Assembly: GCA_030762895.1 (NCBI GenBank)
Contig: CM061065.1
Location: 68,122,200-68,186,199, forward strand
Reading direction: 5' to 3'
Source of the DNA: Sophora flavescens
Taxonomy: Eukaryota; Streptophyta; Magnoliopsida; Fabales; Fabaceae
DNA: 64,000 bases
A program made the position numbers and the translations under genes. This document shows, one piece after another, positions 1 through 11,431 of this stretch. The notes below the pieces were generated by a model, which searched no databases, was not told the DNA's origin, and saw nothing but the letters and a program-made list of their open reading frames with translations. The stretch's first letter is position 1. Every line of letters begins with the position of its first letter.

Positions 1-28
1 CAATATAAAAGCTGGATAGAATATCCAG

Positions 29-1483
29 ATGGACCTGACGGATTCATTTGATATCTATCCGAAGCCAGGGGAACCACTTGTCGAATTCATGACACGCAAG
101 AAATCTGGTGGTATTATCAAAGTTTGCCCAAAATGTGAAGGATTTTATGAAGATGCTGCTGCTAAGATGTCTAGGGCACAGAAAACGCCGTCATATCACT
201 CACAAGACAGAACTGAGTCTCGTGACGGTAATATTCAGGGCAGGTTCTCACACTCGAATAACCCTGCTAGGTCTAATAGTGAGCACAGAAGTGACATGCA
301 TACTTTCAACAGGCCGACAGGTAGTCATCAACAACATACATATCAGACAAGACCTAGACGAAATAACACTAGAGGTTGGCTTGAAGAGCTAGTCAGAGAA
401 TCAATAGAAAGTAACAGGCCTGTCGGTAGAGGGTTCAATTCTGTCAGGACCAGGAAACCCCCGTCCAACGTAACAGTGGATCGATGGGTAAGAAATTCTG
501 CTATGGCCTGCTACCCCGAATCAAGAAGGCAGAAATGGGTTAGAAAAAATAATTTTAATAATCATAATCCACCCTTCTGGAATGAGGATTACTGAAAGGG
601 GCAACTATTTCAAAACACTCAAACGACAGGACCTGGTTTGTCAGGACCATCAAGTCAGTCGGCTATGTCTAAGAGTCAAAAGATGAGGCTACAAAAGCTC
701 CGACAGGCACAAAAGAGGAAGCTTACCAAGCAAGAGGGCGTCACCATAAAGGAAATGCCTTCGCAGGATACTGGTTGTCTGGTAGCAGTGGCTGACAACA
801 AAGCTGACAAGAGTGGAGATGCCAAAATGAAAAGCGTGATAGTGACCCATCCCATGGAAGTTGATGCGATGGGGTCCATTAATCAAGTCAGGCAAGATAA
901 GCCTACATCACAGGTTTTCAAAGAAAAGAAGAAGGCTTTAGAGCAGGCATCACCACCAATAAGATCCACTGGCAAATGGCCTGTCAGGCTGGCAGAGATG
1001 GAAAAGGTTGTAGGACTCGAGAAAGAGTTTGAGGCCAGAATGGGAAAACAACAATTGGCAACGTTCAGGCCTGAGTGTGATTTAACCAAAGAAGAATTGT
1101 TGTTTGATGCTGTCATTGAAGCACTGAATGATCCGAATGATGACATAAATATCAGCAAAGACATGGACATGGATAGCCAGAATGAAGATCTAGCTGATAT
1201 CAACGAGGCACTGGATAATTGTGGAGCAGGAATAGCCCGACCTCTGTCAGATAGGTCAGGATCAGATGATGAGAATGATTTAAAAAGAAATCATGGCAGA
1301 ATGGTTGGAGGTTCATTTTTGGATGAGGATCCAGATAATGAAGTTATAATGGAACCAGGGATGGAAATGAAGATAGGATTGATTTCATTCATTCCAGCAG
1401 AATATGACGGATATCTTGAAGGTGATTTCTCTGACGACAATGATGATGTCGTTAACAATGGTAGAGACCCAGACGATTTTTAG
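29..1483 (+). pseudogene. Gag/linker part of the Tat-type polyprotein, broken
   Basis: One reading frame runs through 29-595 and 638-1483, interrupted by a TGA at 593-595 and closed by a TAG at 1481-1483; the next ORF continues in the same frame. The first part has a CPKC pair in a short region (VCPKCEGFYEDAA) and then an Arg/Asn-rich, probably nucleic-acid-binding stretch. The second part begins with a basic segment rich in Lys and Gln and becomes acidic (many Asp-Asp pairs) towards its end. No defined domain can be named. From its place before the protease it is the Gag C-terminus or the Gag-to-protease linker. An in-frame TAG at 17-19 shows the frame is broken further upstream too. Confidence 0.6.
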
Positions 1484-2431
1484 ATGTGCGTTCAAGAGAA
1501 CTTGGTTACCGTATTCGACAATATAGCCCAGTTGGAGAAGCCCACCGATGAGCAAAGAAACCATTTGAGGCCTTTACATGTAAAGACCATAATAGATGGA
1601 AGACCTACCAACAAGGTTTTAATTAACGGGGGAGCTGCTGTGAACCTGATGCCAAGAGCAATGTTCAAAAAGCTAGGGAAGGATCAGTCGAATTCAATTC
1701 CGACAGATATGGTTGTCGCTGACTTCAGCGGCAAAATTTCTCCGTCAGATGGCGTCATTTTGTTAAATATACATGTTGGCACTGTCGAAAGGATGACATT
1801 GTCTGTAATAATTCCAGCCAAGTCAAGCTACAACATATTACTTGGCAGGGATTGGATTCACACTATAGGACCAGTTCCATCGATGGTGCATCAGAAAGTA
1901 ATCTTATGGAATGCGCAGGATCAGGTAGAAATCGTGGAGGCAGATGACAGTACTTGCTATGCTCAGGAATTACATGTTGATTTCAAGGTATATTCACCAA
2001 ACGTCATACCTATAACTTCCAACGAAGGGGTCATTGACAAGGATGCATTGGAAGCAAGCCTACTCAGTCAATTTGGTGTTAAGGTAAAGGATGATGCCGA
2101 CAAGACTCGCCGAATTCCGACAATGAATCTTGAAATACAACTGAGAAGATTGTTGGCCTATTTGGCAGACAAAGAAGTACACACTTCAGAAAGTGCGTTA
2201 GCGGATTGTATCATTGACGACGGCCCTTTAGGTTTTGAAAAGGGAGCCGAAGTAAAGAAAAATGTGGAAGTAGAAGATCCCCTGGAAGAAATAAACTTAG
2301 GGACGGAAGAAAAGAAAAGGCCTATCTTTGTGAGTGCTTTTCTGCCAGAGGATTACAAACAAAAACTTGTCAAACTAATTACAAAGTATAAAGATTGCTT
2401 CGCATGGGACTACGATGAAATGCCTGGTTGA
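1484..2431 (+). pseudogene. Retropepsin (aspartic protease) region of the Tat-type element
   Basis: The protease would cut the Gag-Pol polyprotein. The family signature is visible as VLINGGAAVNLMP followed about 90 residues later by YNILLGRDWIH. In active relatives the first motif has Asp where this copy has Asn (ING instead of IDG), so the catalytic residue is lost. The C-terminal half (KYKDCFAWDYDEMPG) is the conserved lead-in to the RT domain. The frame ends at TGA 2429-2431, after which the same frame continues into RT, so this stop is a lesion and not a natural end. Confidence 0.8.
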
Positions 2432-4080
2432 AGCAGGGATCTTGTCGAACACTGGTTACCACTCAGGGAGGATTGTAAACCTGTCAAACAGGCGAGCAGA
2501 AGATTTTCCCCAGAGGTGATGCATAAAATCAAAGGGGAAGTAGAGAGACTGCTTAAAGCAAAGTTCATTCAAAAAGCCAGGTATGTCGAATGGCTTTCTA
2601 ACGTAGTTCCTGTTATTAAAAAGAATGGTAAAATGAGGGTATGCATAGATTTTAGAAATCTAAATACTGCTACCCCTAAAGATGAATATCCTATGCCAAT
2701 AGCCGACATGTTTGTTGACTCAGCGTCTGGAAATGAAATTTTAAGCTGTATGGATGGCCATTCATGTTATAATCAAATCTTTATAGCCGAAGAAGATGTG
2801 TCAAAGATTGCCTTCAAGTGTCCAGGGGCAATAGGGACATATGAATGGATTGTCATGCCTTTCGGTTTGAAGAATGCAAGAGCCACCTACCAGCGAGCAA
2901 TGAATACTATCTTCCATGATGTGATTAGGAAATTTATAGAAGTATATATTGATGATGTGGTTGTCAAGTCAAAAACTAAAGACGATCACCTAGAGCACCT
3001 GAAGCAAGGGTTGGAAAGGATGAGAGGACACAACCTCAAAATGAACCCAGAGAAATGTAGCTTCGGAGTATCGGCTGCCAAATTCTTGGGCTTTTTAGTT
3101 CATAATAAAGGAATCGAAGTGGCCAAAAATAAAGCCAAAGCAATTATGGAAGCCGCAGCATCGACAAATAAGAAGGAATTGCAGTCCTTCCTAGGAAAGG
3201 TTAACTTTCTGCGGAGGTTTATATCAAATTTGTCGGGAAGAACAAGAGTATTTGCACCATTGGTCAAGTTGAAAGTAGAACAAGGTTTCGTATGGGAATC
3301 TTGTCATCAAGAAGCTTTCGACCAGATCAAGGAATATTTAGTCAATCCACCAATCATGATGCCTGCTGTGCCTCGTCGACCGTCAAAGTTGTACATATCA
3401 GCATCCGAAGATACTATAGGATGTCTATTGGCCCAGGATGACTATGACAATGTCGAAAGGGCCGTGTATTATCTAAGCAGAGTTCTCAACGATGTTGAGA
3501 AAAGATATAGTGTTATAGAGAAATTATGTCTAGCATTGTATTTTTCATGTACTAAACTTAAATATTATATGATGCCTTGTAATGTGTTGGTTATTTCCAA
3601 AACTGATGTAATAAAGTATATGCTGTCAAAACCAGTCCTTAATGGACGTATTGGTAAATGGACCATTGCTTTGTCGGAATATTCTTTACAATACGTGCCA
3701 GTCAGAGCTGTCAAAGGTTAGGCAATTGCCGACTTCTTGGTAGAACATCCAGGATTGGATGTGCCAGAAATAAACTTTGTCAGTTTACAACCCTGGAAAC
3801 TTTACTTTGATAGGTCAAAGCATTAAGGAGGTAGTGGAGTAGGAGTCTTAATAGTGACTCCACAAGGAACTCCTACTAAGTTCATGTTTGAGCTTAAATA
3901 TCCATGTTCTAACAACGAAGCTGAGTATGAAGCTTTGATTGTCAGATTAGAGATACTAGTGGAAATGCAGGCACGAAAAGTGCAGATCTTTGGGGATTCT
4001 CAGTTGGTTATTAAACAACTTACCCAAGAATATAAGTGTGTCAGTTACAACTTGACAAAATATTGTATTATAGTAGGTTA
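2432..4080 (+). pseudogene. Reverse transcriptase-RNase H region of the Tat-type element
   Basis: RT core motifs are visible in 2516-3721: VCIDFRNLN, the palm segment DGHSCYNQI, FGLKNARATYQ and the catalytic YIDDVVV, followed by the thumb/connection (FLGKVNFLRRFI). RNase H follows (LYFDRSKH, then YPCSNNEAEYEAL and GDSQLVI). The frame is interrupted by TAG at 3719-3721, by TAA near 3823 and by TAA at 4079-4081, just where the reading shifts by one base into the integrase frame. The RT aspartates are kept, while the first RNase H motif reads DRS rather than the usual DGS. The region is decayed but easy to recognise. Confidence 0.88.
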
Positions 4081-5544
4081 ATGAGAAAATGCGATGACGT
4101 AGTTGTCAAGAATATCCCTAGAGAATTAAATCAAAAGGCTAATGAGTTAGCTCAAATAGCTTCGGGATACAGGATATCTTAAAAGACTTTGTCAGGTCTA
4201 ATGGAAATCAGAGAGTTATTATATCCATTGGAAGAAAGAGATGTCTTGGTCAATGATGTAATCTTGCCAAATGATTGGAGGTTGCCAATAATTGAGTATT
4301 TGTAAAATCCAAGTCAAAATGCAGATAGAAGAATAAAATATAAAGCATTGAGTTATACAATGCAGGGTGGACTATTACATAGAAGATATGTTGACGGAAC
4401 TTTACACAAGTGTTTAAGTGAGCAAGATGCTTATTTAGCTTTGTCAGAGGTTCATGAGGGTATATGTGGAGCCCACCAAGCAAGAGATAAAATGAAATGG
4501 GTACTTCGACGTAGTTCGTAATATTGGCCAACTATGGTGAAAGATTGCATTCTGTTTGCCAAGTTTTGTGAGCAATATCAGAAACATGGCCATATACAAA
4601 ATGTTCCAGCCAGCGATTTACATTCTATTGTCAAACCTTGGCCATTTAGAGGATGGGCCTTGGATTTAATTGGCCAAATACATCATTCTTCGTCGAAAGG
4701 ACACCAATTCATTCTAGTTGTAGTTGATTATTTTACCAAGTGGGTGAAAGCAGTTTTTCTTAAAGCAGCCACTCAACAAGATGTAATTAACTTTATTGAA
4801 AATCACATTGTTTGTCGGTTTGGAATACCACAAACCTTGACAACTGACCAAGGGTCAGTTTTTACTGGTAAGAAAATTATAGAATATGCTAGTTCTAGGC
4901 ATATAAAGATGCTCACATCTACTCCATACTATGCACAGGCTAATGGCCAAGTCGAGGCTGTAAATAAAATTATTATTGGCCTTATTAAAAAGCATGTGTA
5001 TCGACAGCCTAGAAATTGGCATAACACTCTCGATCAAATACTATGGGCATATAGGATTTCACCTAGACAGTCGACAGGGACGTCACCGTATAGGTTAGTA
5101 TACGGACATGATCCTGTATTACCTGTTGAAATAAATCTTCAATCAACTCGTATTCAAAGGCAGGATGATTTGCCTGTCAACCAATATTGGAATGCAATGT
5201 TGGATGAATTAGACGAGTTAAATGATGAAAGGTTGGTTGCTTTAGAAAACTTGATCCGACAGAAAGAAAGAATTGCCAAATTCTATGACGGACGAGTCAA
5301 GTTTAAGGCATTTTAAGTTGATGATCAATGGTAGAAAGTCATTTTTCCCATGGACAAAAGTTGTCGATAATATGGCAAATGGTCCCCAAAATGGGAAAGA
5401 TCATTTAAATTTACTAAAGTTTTTACTGGGAATGGTTATGCACTCGTCAACATTGATACTGGCTTAAGAATTAAGTTGATTAATGGCAAGTATTTGAAGA
5501 AATATAAACTGGCAATGCTAGAAGTAAAAATTGACAGTAAATGA
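4081..5544 (+). pseudogene. Integrase region of the Tat-type element
   Basis: After a one-base shift at about 4075 the frame runs to TGA 5542-5544, with stops near 4180, 4303, 4519, 5314 and in the tail. The N-terminal zinc-binding part is recognisable (EVHEGICGAHQ, then YWPTM). The DDE core retains all three acidic residues: DLIG, TTDQGSVF and NGQVEAVNK. The tail has SPYRLVYG and a GKR/chromo-like end (GNGYALVNID). The integrase would join element cDNA to the genome. Only the 4534-5316 part is uninterrupted. Confidence 0.87.
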
Positions 5545-5744
5545 GATAGAACATAAGTTTTATTCATTGATTTGGCAATACAATTTTACATTGTCAAAAG
5601 TACATCCTGTCAGTTTAATTCCTAAGAGAGCGGACTGGAAATTGACGGTTGGCATACATAGATGTGTGTCGAATTATGAACATTCAAAAAGATAAGTTGA
5701 AAAGATGTTCAATTGACATACACATAAAAAAAATGTCAACTAAA

Positions 5745-6476
5745 CTAAGATTGAGAATTTCTGATTTCTTCCCAAGCCTTCTCCATAGCCTCTCTGTCAG
5801 CCTCGGCTACCAGATATTCAGTTTCCATGGCTATTAGCATGTTGACAATAGTCCTGGCAGTCACCCCTAACTTTTTAGATTCATCGTCAATTTGATTGAC
5901 CTTTTCTTTGCTGGCCGACAGAGTTTGTGCAAGTTGAGGTTTTTTCTCTTTAGCTTGAGATAAAGCAACTTCTAAGTCAGCAATCTCTTTGTCTACTGCC
6001 AAGTCAGCTTTGACGTTGTCAGTAATGACATGAATCTCTTGTTCTCTTGTGGCCTTCATGGTGCATAGAGTCCCCAACATATTGTCCCCGCTGATTTCTT
6101 CGTTTTCAAAAGAGGACATAACATCATTGATGGTTGACAATTTGTCTGTCAGACCATCAAAGTAGCCTTGGACAGAAGCCAAAGTGCCCCTGCTTGAAGT
6201 TGGCAAATTGTTCTTGATTGGATTAAGTTGTTGGAGAAGATTGGCCATGGTCGAACGGACGACTGAATCTGAACATAGGATGTCAAGTGGATGCCTGAAA
6301 AGGGATTTTAGCTCTTGCATAAACTTGCCAGCTTGATAATCACTCGAATCTTGTCCTGTCAAATTTAAAAAATGGGTAGATCTTGATGAATTCCGACGAC
6401 CAGCCTCTGACAAAAAATCAATTAAGTCTTCAAGTTTAGAGGCAGGAACTTTCACTGGTTTGACGACAGTAGACAA
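5745..6476 (-). CDS. Antisense ORF of the Tat-type element, coiled-coil protein
   Basis: A 243-codon ORF on the opposite strand to pol, between pol and the 3' LTR. Tat-group elements are known to carry an antisense gene here, and some are reported to resemble the plant mobile domain family. Seen: the N-terminal half is mixed (KLEDLIDFLSEAGRR), and from about residue 140 the sequence is strongly helical with heptad-like Leu/Ile/Val spacing (KADLAVDKEIADLEVALSQ), so a coiled coil is likely. The frame stays open upstream of the chosen Met through a Ser/Asn/Pro-rich stretch, so the real protein may start earlier or be spliced. Role unknown. One uninterrupted ORF of this size beside a broken pol is not by itself proof of selection. 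Confidence 0.6.
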   Translation of the reverse strand: MSTVVKPVKVPASKLEDLIDFLSEAGRRNSSRSTHFLNLTGQDSSDYQAGKFMQELKSLFRHPLDILCSDSVVRSTMANLLQQLNPIKNNLPTSSRGTLASVQGYFDGLTDKLSTINDVMSSFENEEISGDNMLGTLCTMKATREQEIHVITDNVKADLAVDKEIADLEVALSQAKEKKPQLAQTLSASKEKVNQIDDESKKLGVTARTIVNMLIAMETEYLVAEADREAMEKAWEEIRNSQS

Positions 6477-6613
6477 GGTGTCTGTCGGAAGAGGTGGAAT
6501 ATGTGAGTGAGAATTAGAGTTTGTTGAGGAGTTGGTGGAGAATGAATTGGTTGTTCAGGAGGATTGATGGCATCAAGATTGACGATTGTTGAAGTTTTGC
6601 CTCTCTCCCTAAG

Positions 6614-6934
6614 CCGTCGAAAGGCAAAACTTGGGGGGCATCTGTTAGGAGTGAATTTTCAAATTTGAGCTTTCGTTAGACAGACAGCAAGAGGCTACAT
6701 AAAAATTGAGAAAGAAGTCCCAAAATTGATATATATTGTTTTGGCTAAAAGAAAGTTGACAATTCCTATGTCGACAGACGGAAAGTTGATAGAAAAAATT
6801 GGCATAAAGAAGAATGTCGAATTCAGAAGATTGTAGAAGAATTGACAAGTGTGGAGTTGACGAGAAGTTCTTCAATTGACATGTCAGACAAACAAGGCCG
6901 TCGAAAAGCAAAACTTGGGGGGCATCTGTTAGGG
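6614..6934 (+). repeat. Duplicated polypurine tract and LTR start
   Basis: The polypurine-type sequence AAAACTTGGGGGGCATC followed by TGTTAGG occurs at 6627-6649 and again at 6911-6933, 284 bases apart, each preceded by a similar CCGTCGAAA(A/G)GCA. The second copy continues into the long LTR. The first continues into ~280 bases of other sequence (TGTTAGGAGTGAATT). It looks like a duplication across the plus-strand priming site. It leaves two possible LTR starts, 6643 and 6927. Confidence 0.7.
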
Positions 6935-8657
6935 GTGACATTTCTGATTATTGACGGATGCATTTTGACAGGCTGACGAAGGAATCAGAGTAATGACTAA
7001 TATTTTCTAAGTATTGAAAATATTTAGTTGACAAGAAAATACTGGTCGACAGAAAGGATAAATTCACAACCAAGCTTTTTGACAAAGTATTAAGAACAGT
7101 TGTCAAACGTATAGAGAAGTGTGATAATGGCTAAGTCCTCAAGACTGACAAGGCATTAGCAAGATAAGCTGTCAAGCAGCCAGACCGTCGAAGACAATCA
7201 AGTTGACGCAGAGCGGTTCAAGAAATTGAGCAGTTATCAGAGTTGTTTGACAAGCCGTTTAAATTTGAAATTTAGAGAACTACCAAGATACGTGGCAGTC
7301 ATTAAGACAGGAAGTTACTACTAGGTAGTTATTTTATTTGCCTATAAATACTAGTTATCACACTGTAATAAGGGTTGGAAACTTGAAACATCCTACACGT
7401 CTCAATCATACAGCAGACTGACAGATTAACTCAAGTACTCCTTCCACCCATTTCAGATATTTAATTTTCAATACAATTTCTTTATTCAATTCCATTTCTT
7501 TCCTTTAATGTTCATCTCAGATTCATGGTGTTCTTACACTTCTTTATTTTACTACCATCAATATTGTAATGGCGAATTCATCTTTATTTTTTTGTTAATT
7601 TTTATTAACTTTTACTATTTCTTCAATAGTTCCTTTTGTATTTTCCAGTTTATTTATAATCATCTTCATGTTATTTCTTTAAACTTCATTACTTTTTTTC
7701 AAATTAATATTTGTTAAATCAAGTTTCCCTTTACTTTAGCATTTTTAAGTAGTTCCTAGTTTTTGACATCTTTTGCTTAAATTAACATTTTCATTCGTTT
7801 CAATTCAATTTTACAGAAATTGTTCTTCATCAACTTTAATAAATAAATAATACATTTTCCATATTAATTCATTTGTAGTGTTCTTACATTTCAAATATAA
7901 GTTTTACTTCTTGTCAAGTATTCATACTTGATTACTTAGTATTTTAGAGACTATTTCCATTATCTGGGTCGGTTACTTGATACATATCCTACACATCTCG
8001 ATCACACAGCAGATTGACGGATAACATTCAAGTATTCCCTCCACCCATCTTATTTCAATTCAATATGAAACCCCATGCAATACTGGTTGTGTTCTTCAAG
8101 TTCTCTACTTGTTCTTCATTATTTCCAGTGTTTCTTTCAAGTTATTCATCTATATTCTTTTACTTTCCGCAAGTAATATTGTTTAGATCTTGCTTTCTTC
8201 AACCTTTCTTTTGAATTTTTGTTCTTAGATCCTACTTTGCTTAACTTTCTTTTTAAAACTTGTGTTTATCTTTATTATAAACTTAGTTCAATCAGGAAGT
8301 TATTTTCTACGTAGAGAATACATTCTTCTTTTAAATTTCAAAATTCCCTTTTCAAATACAAGTAGTTTCATTGTCAAGTTTCATTACTGACAATAATCTG
8401 TACACCATTTTCAAACTTACATACTTGTCTTAGTATTAAATATTTGCCAGTAATTCCTAATTTGACTAAAATTGTCAAATTCATACTTGGCAGATAGTTC
8501 ATAACTATTCTTGGCGAGATTACCGCATAACTCATAGGTCCCACACTCGTTTGATCTCTAATTATTTTTCACGAAGGAATTTTGGTCAAAAACCAAAAAC
8601 CGACGTTAACAAGTCTTATCGATGGAATCCCAAGCTGAAGCTCTTGGCCAGTTGACA
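6927..8657 (+). repeat. 3' LTR of the Tat-type element
   Basis: It begins TGTTAGGGGTG directly after a polypurine tract and ends near TTGACA. It contains a TATA box at 7343-7350, consistent with U3/R structure. Two segments resemble each other: ~7377-7457 and ~7970-8050 both contain a version of CCTACACGTCTCAATCA, then CAGCAGA and CCACCCAT, so part of the LTR is internally duplicated about 590 bases apart. The rest is AT-rich and non-coding; short ORFs here are chance ORFs. The left partner LTR is outside the window, so both ends are inferred. Confidence 0.6.
7343..7350 (+). promoter_or_regulatory. TATA box of the Tat-type 3' LTR
   Basis: TATAAATA in the context TTGCCTATAAATACTAG, about 415 bases after the LTR start, where a U3 promoter is expected. 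Confidence 0.55.
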
Positions 8658-8760
8658 AGTAACGATAGCAGTAACATCACTTGCTGATACACATTCAAAT
8701 AAAAATGATTAATCATACTTTCATTAAAAAATTATTAAATATTTTTATTATACAAAATTA
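8658..8760. repeat. Short repeat shared with 42505-42610
   Basis: Sequence containing ACATCACTTGCTGATA, then CATTCAAAT and TTCATTAAAAAATTAT is found here and, with small changes, right of the Mutator-like MITE at ~42505-42610. It is AT-rich with no coding content. The remaining 8760-9000 shows only AT-rich sequence with no feature. Confidence 0.5.
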
Positions 8761-8999
8761 TTATAATGTATATGACTAAATTACCTTTTATTTAAATAAT
8801 CAGAATAATTTTTTTATTTTTTAGTTTTTTTAAACAAAATTGGTGTGCAAATGCATCACTGTAATGCTAGACATCCCAACTATGTTGGCACCCCTAGCAC
8901 TACCAATCATTTGTAGCACACCAAAAAATTATTAAAAAAGGAAAGAATAAAAAATACAAAAAACATGGGGGGCATCAACCTAACCCATGAAAAATCAAT

Positions 9000-9491
9000 T
9001 GAATCTATACCTAGGAAGGCCTATTCTATTAAAGAAGACGTCATCCCTTATGAAACTAGGAATTAGATCCCGCCAAACCATACTAGAAATAGATAAACCA
9101 AAGTTCGTCAATTTGTCTACACAAGAGTTACCCTCTCTATATACATGAGAACAAAAAAAAACTCATTTTCTTGGTTAAAGCAATAGTGTTTAGCCATCTA
9201 TATTTCAAATTCCATGGGACTATTTTCGGAGAGGAGAATGCTAAAATTATAAGCGTTGAATCACATTCCAGTCATAGTCGATGTCGTCCTTTTTTGTAAG
9301 CAGTTTCCACCACCACAATAGCAAGCAAAACATCCTAAGGTGGCATCACTTTTATCCCTAAAAATCCCTCCACAAGCAGCTAAGTCTGGAACACCTTTGG
9401 CCGCACCATCTGTGTTGTATTTGATCCAATTGTAGGATGGAGACTTCCAAATAACTTCTTTTAACTGATTGAGCTCTTTGAGGTTTTGCAC
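9000..9491 (-). pseudogene. RNase H remnant of a LINE-type retrotransposon
   Basis: Minus-strand reading from 9491 gives WIKYNTDGAAKG followed by AACGGIFRDK, the start of the plant LINE-type RNase H domain (first catalytic Asp). After a frame break, the complement of 9000-9200 still reads CSHVYREGNSCVDKL, the C-terminal RNase H motif. The domain is therefore present over ~490 bases but with at least one frameshift and a stop. It is a fragment with no RT next to it. Confidence 0.7.
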
Positions 9492-9529
9492 TCACTTTAA
9501 AGTTTTGAAGAATATAATTGACAATGGAA

Positions 9530-9745
9530 AAAAAAAATTCAATGAATTATTATTCAGGTTTCATGTTTCAACATATTATTAATATTAATTTGAAAAATGT
9601 ATTCTCTCCTATCTCAATGTTTTCTCTTTTCTATGTTGCTTCTACCTTCCTTATTTGCTCAATCTGATCATACATCATAAAGATGATGTTTTCTCCATCC
9701 ATGAATTCATATATCGTCAAACTTTTACTATCAAAATTGTTGCTG
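9530..9745 (+). repeat. R-family repeat, isolated copy
   Basis: Contains CAATGAATTATTATTCAGG, then AATTTGAAAAATGTATTC, TCATACATCATAAAGATGA and CTCCATCCATGAATTCATAT, also found at 43490-43700, 44155-44340, 61765-61930 and 62545-62870. It is non-coding. This copy lacks the tail seen in the other copies (GTAAACCCCCATGATTCTTC). Confidence 0.65.
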
Positions 9746-9764
9746 CAGGTAGTGAACACGAACA

Positions 9765-10700
9765 AAAATAATAGGCAGAGTTGCAAATTAGTTCATTCTC
9801 TTTAATACATTTTATAGATTTGCCTGATATGTGCAGCAGTACTACAACAAGGAACAAGCCAATCACAATTAATTAAAATAAATAACACATTCCATATCAA
9901 TTTTCAACATACAAAATATCCAAGTAATTTGCAAAAATTAAAAGAGAGTAAGGGAAGAGGAAGATTACACACTCAATTTATACTGATCCAGTCATAACCT
10001 GAGTGATCTACATCCAGTCCCAAGCAAGCTTGAGTGTTTTTACTATTTTGAAAATTGTTCTTTAAAATATTACAATAATAAAAAACAAAAGGATATCTCA
10101 CCTTTACCTTGATTACCTCACACAAAAAGCAATCGTTACCTTCTACGGATGCCTAATCTTAGCTTTAAGGATACATCACCTTAGCCTTGACTTGGATGCA
10201 CCACCAAATCAATAATAACACCTAAGGATACCCCACCTCAGATACAAGTTGAGATAACCCACCCAATAAAAAAAATAACAATCACAATTAATAGGTACAT
10301 AAAAAATTGTAGCACTATAGAAGTGCACTTTCATCACTATGAAAGCTCAAAATGATTTCTCTCAAAAAAGTAGCATATAACTCAATATTGTTTTTGGAGT
10401 GATTTTGACAGTAGATGAAAAGGGTTGTCAATTTTCGTGTTAAAACACCTCCTATGTATAGAAGAAAAAGTGTGGGAAAAAAAGAGTTAAAATTCCAAAA
10501 TTCTATTATGAAAAAGCTGAAAGTAGTCGACTACTTTTCAGAGTCATCGACTACTTTGTTAAAGATCAGTGACCATTTTCAACTTATTAACAAAGTAGTG
10601 GATTAATTTCTCTAAGTAGTCAATTAATTTTCAAACACAGACCAAGATTTTCAAGATTTCATAAAGTACTTCTTCATAAGGTGGTCAACTACTTTGATTT
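9765..10700 (-). repeat. Probable copia-type LTR remnant
   Basis: No gene is visible. The complement of ~9950-10270 reads like the leader side of a legume copia (SIRE/Maximus-type) LTR, with repeated GTATCC/GAGATATCC motifs, AAACACTCAAGCTTGC, a possible TATA (CAGTATAAATTGAG at ~9975-9990) and GTGTGTAATCTTCC. The identification rests on remembered family style and on no second copy in the window. 10530-10700 repeats GTCGACTACTTT-like words (10528, 10548, 10683). Confidence 0.35.
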
Positions 10701-10704
10701 TAAG

Positions 10705-11431
10705 TGTAACAGCCTGTTTTTAATTACGCTGTATTATCGGTAAAAATGTATTTAATTATATTTTTATCTGAGACCAAGAAAATGATTTTTGATAGACAAA
10801 ATCATATTCATACTCTATCTTATGGTAGAAGGTTACGGTGACATTTTGGGTTTAAAACTCAGACGGAAACCAGTCTGCGTTTTTACTGACAATATAATTT
10901 TATACAGGCAGAAAACCCTAATTTGACCCGAAACTGAAAAATTGTAGATTTTTATATTATGTCCGTAAGGAATTATATTTTCCAAATTTCTACTCAAAAA
11001 TAAAATATTAGGTTTATTAAGGTAAATTTTGGTGAAAAACGGACGGAAACCCTAATCGGGAAACCGACGGAGTCGAAAATGGAACTCTAGAGATAGAACC
11101 GGACACTGGAGGAGTTGAGTCATGGGTTGACTCACCAAGCATTTATGAAGCATTTAATACAAGTAATCATGTCGTTTAGGTGAAATGACCAAAATGCCCT
11201 TAACCTTAACCTAACCTACCCTAGTTAAATATTAACCATGGTTAAGGCAAGTCATGGACAAGTTGGCTTCTTCCTCCTCATGTGGGATGTAAAACTCGGT
11301 CACACCTCCCCTTCACCCTTAACCACACAATTTTCTCCTATGTCATAATTACCATTAACTACAGTTAAATATTATATTATTTGTTTAAGCATAACTTAAC
11401 CTATGTCAAGTTACTATCAACTATGGTTCAA
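10705..11431 (+). repeat. TGTAACA repeat copy 1, left part (split by LINE)
   Basis: Begins TGTAACAGCC and shares an ordered series of words with the copy at 25405: TTATATTTTTATCTGA, GTCTGCGTTTTTACTGACA, CGACGGAGTC, GGTGACTCACC-like, ATATTAACCATGGTTAAGGC. It stops at TATGGTTCAA 11422-11431, the target site of the LINE, and resumes at 24708. The joined copy is about 1.42 kb. It is LTR-like (starts TG, AT-rich, non-coding), but no internal region follows. Confidence 0.65.

Larger units (their letters stand above)
1..8657 (+). mobile_element. Tat-type Ty3/gypsy LTR retrotransposon, 5' part outside window
   Basis: Seen in order: gag/linker remains, protease, reverse transcriptase-RNase H and integrase (29-5544), an antisense ORF (5745-6476), a polypurine tract and a 3' LTR with a TATA box. 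An antisense ORF between pol and the 3' LTR is an established trait of Tat-group elements such as Grande and Retand, and the RT sequence also fits that group. The pol frame carries at least eight stops and one frameshift, so the copy cannot act on its own. The right boundary is inferred: TTGACA at 8652-8657 precedes sequence that recurs at about 42505. An alternative LTR end is TTAACA at 8606-8611. The 5' LTR lies left of the window. Confidence 0.85.

Noticed and set aside
883..1203. 106-codon minus-strand ORF opposite gag/linker
   Set aside because: Serine-rich shadow of the plus-strand frame; no independent support, unlike the antisense ORF at 5745-6476.
593..2431. Programmed stop-codon readthrough between gag, protease and RT
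   Set aside because: Three in-frame stops join collinear domains, but further stops and a frameshift downstream and the lost protease Asp show ordinary decay.
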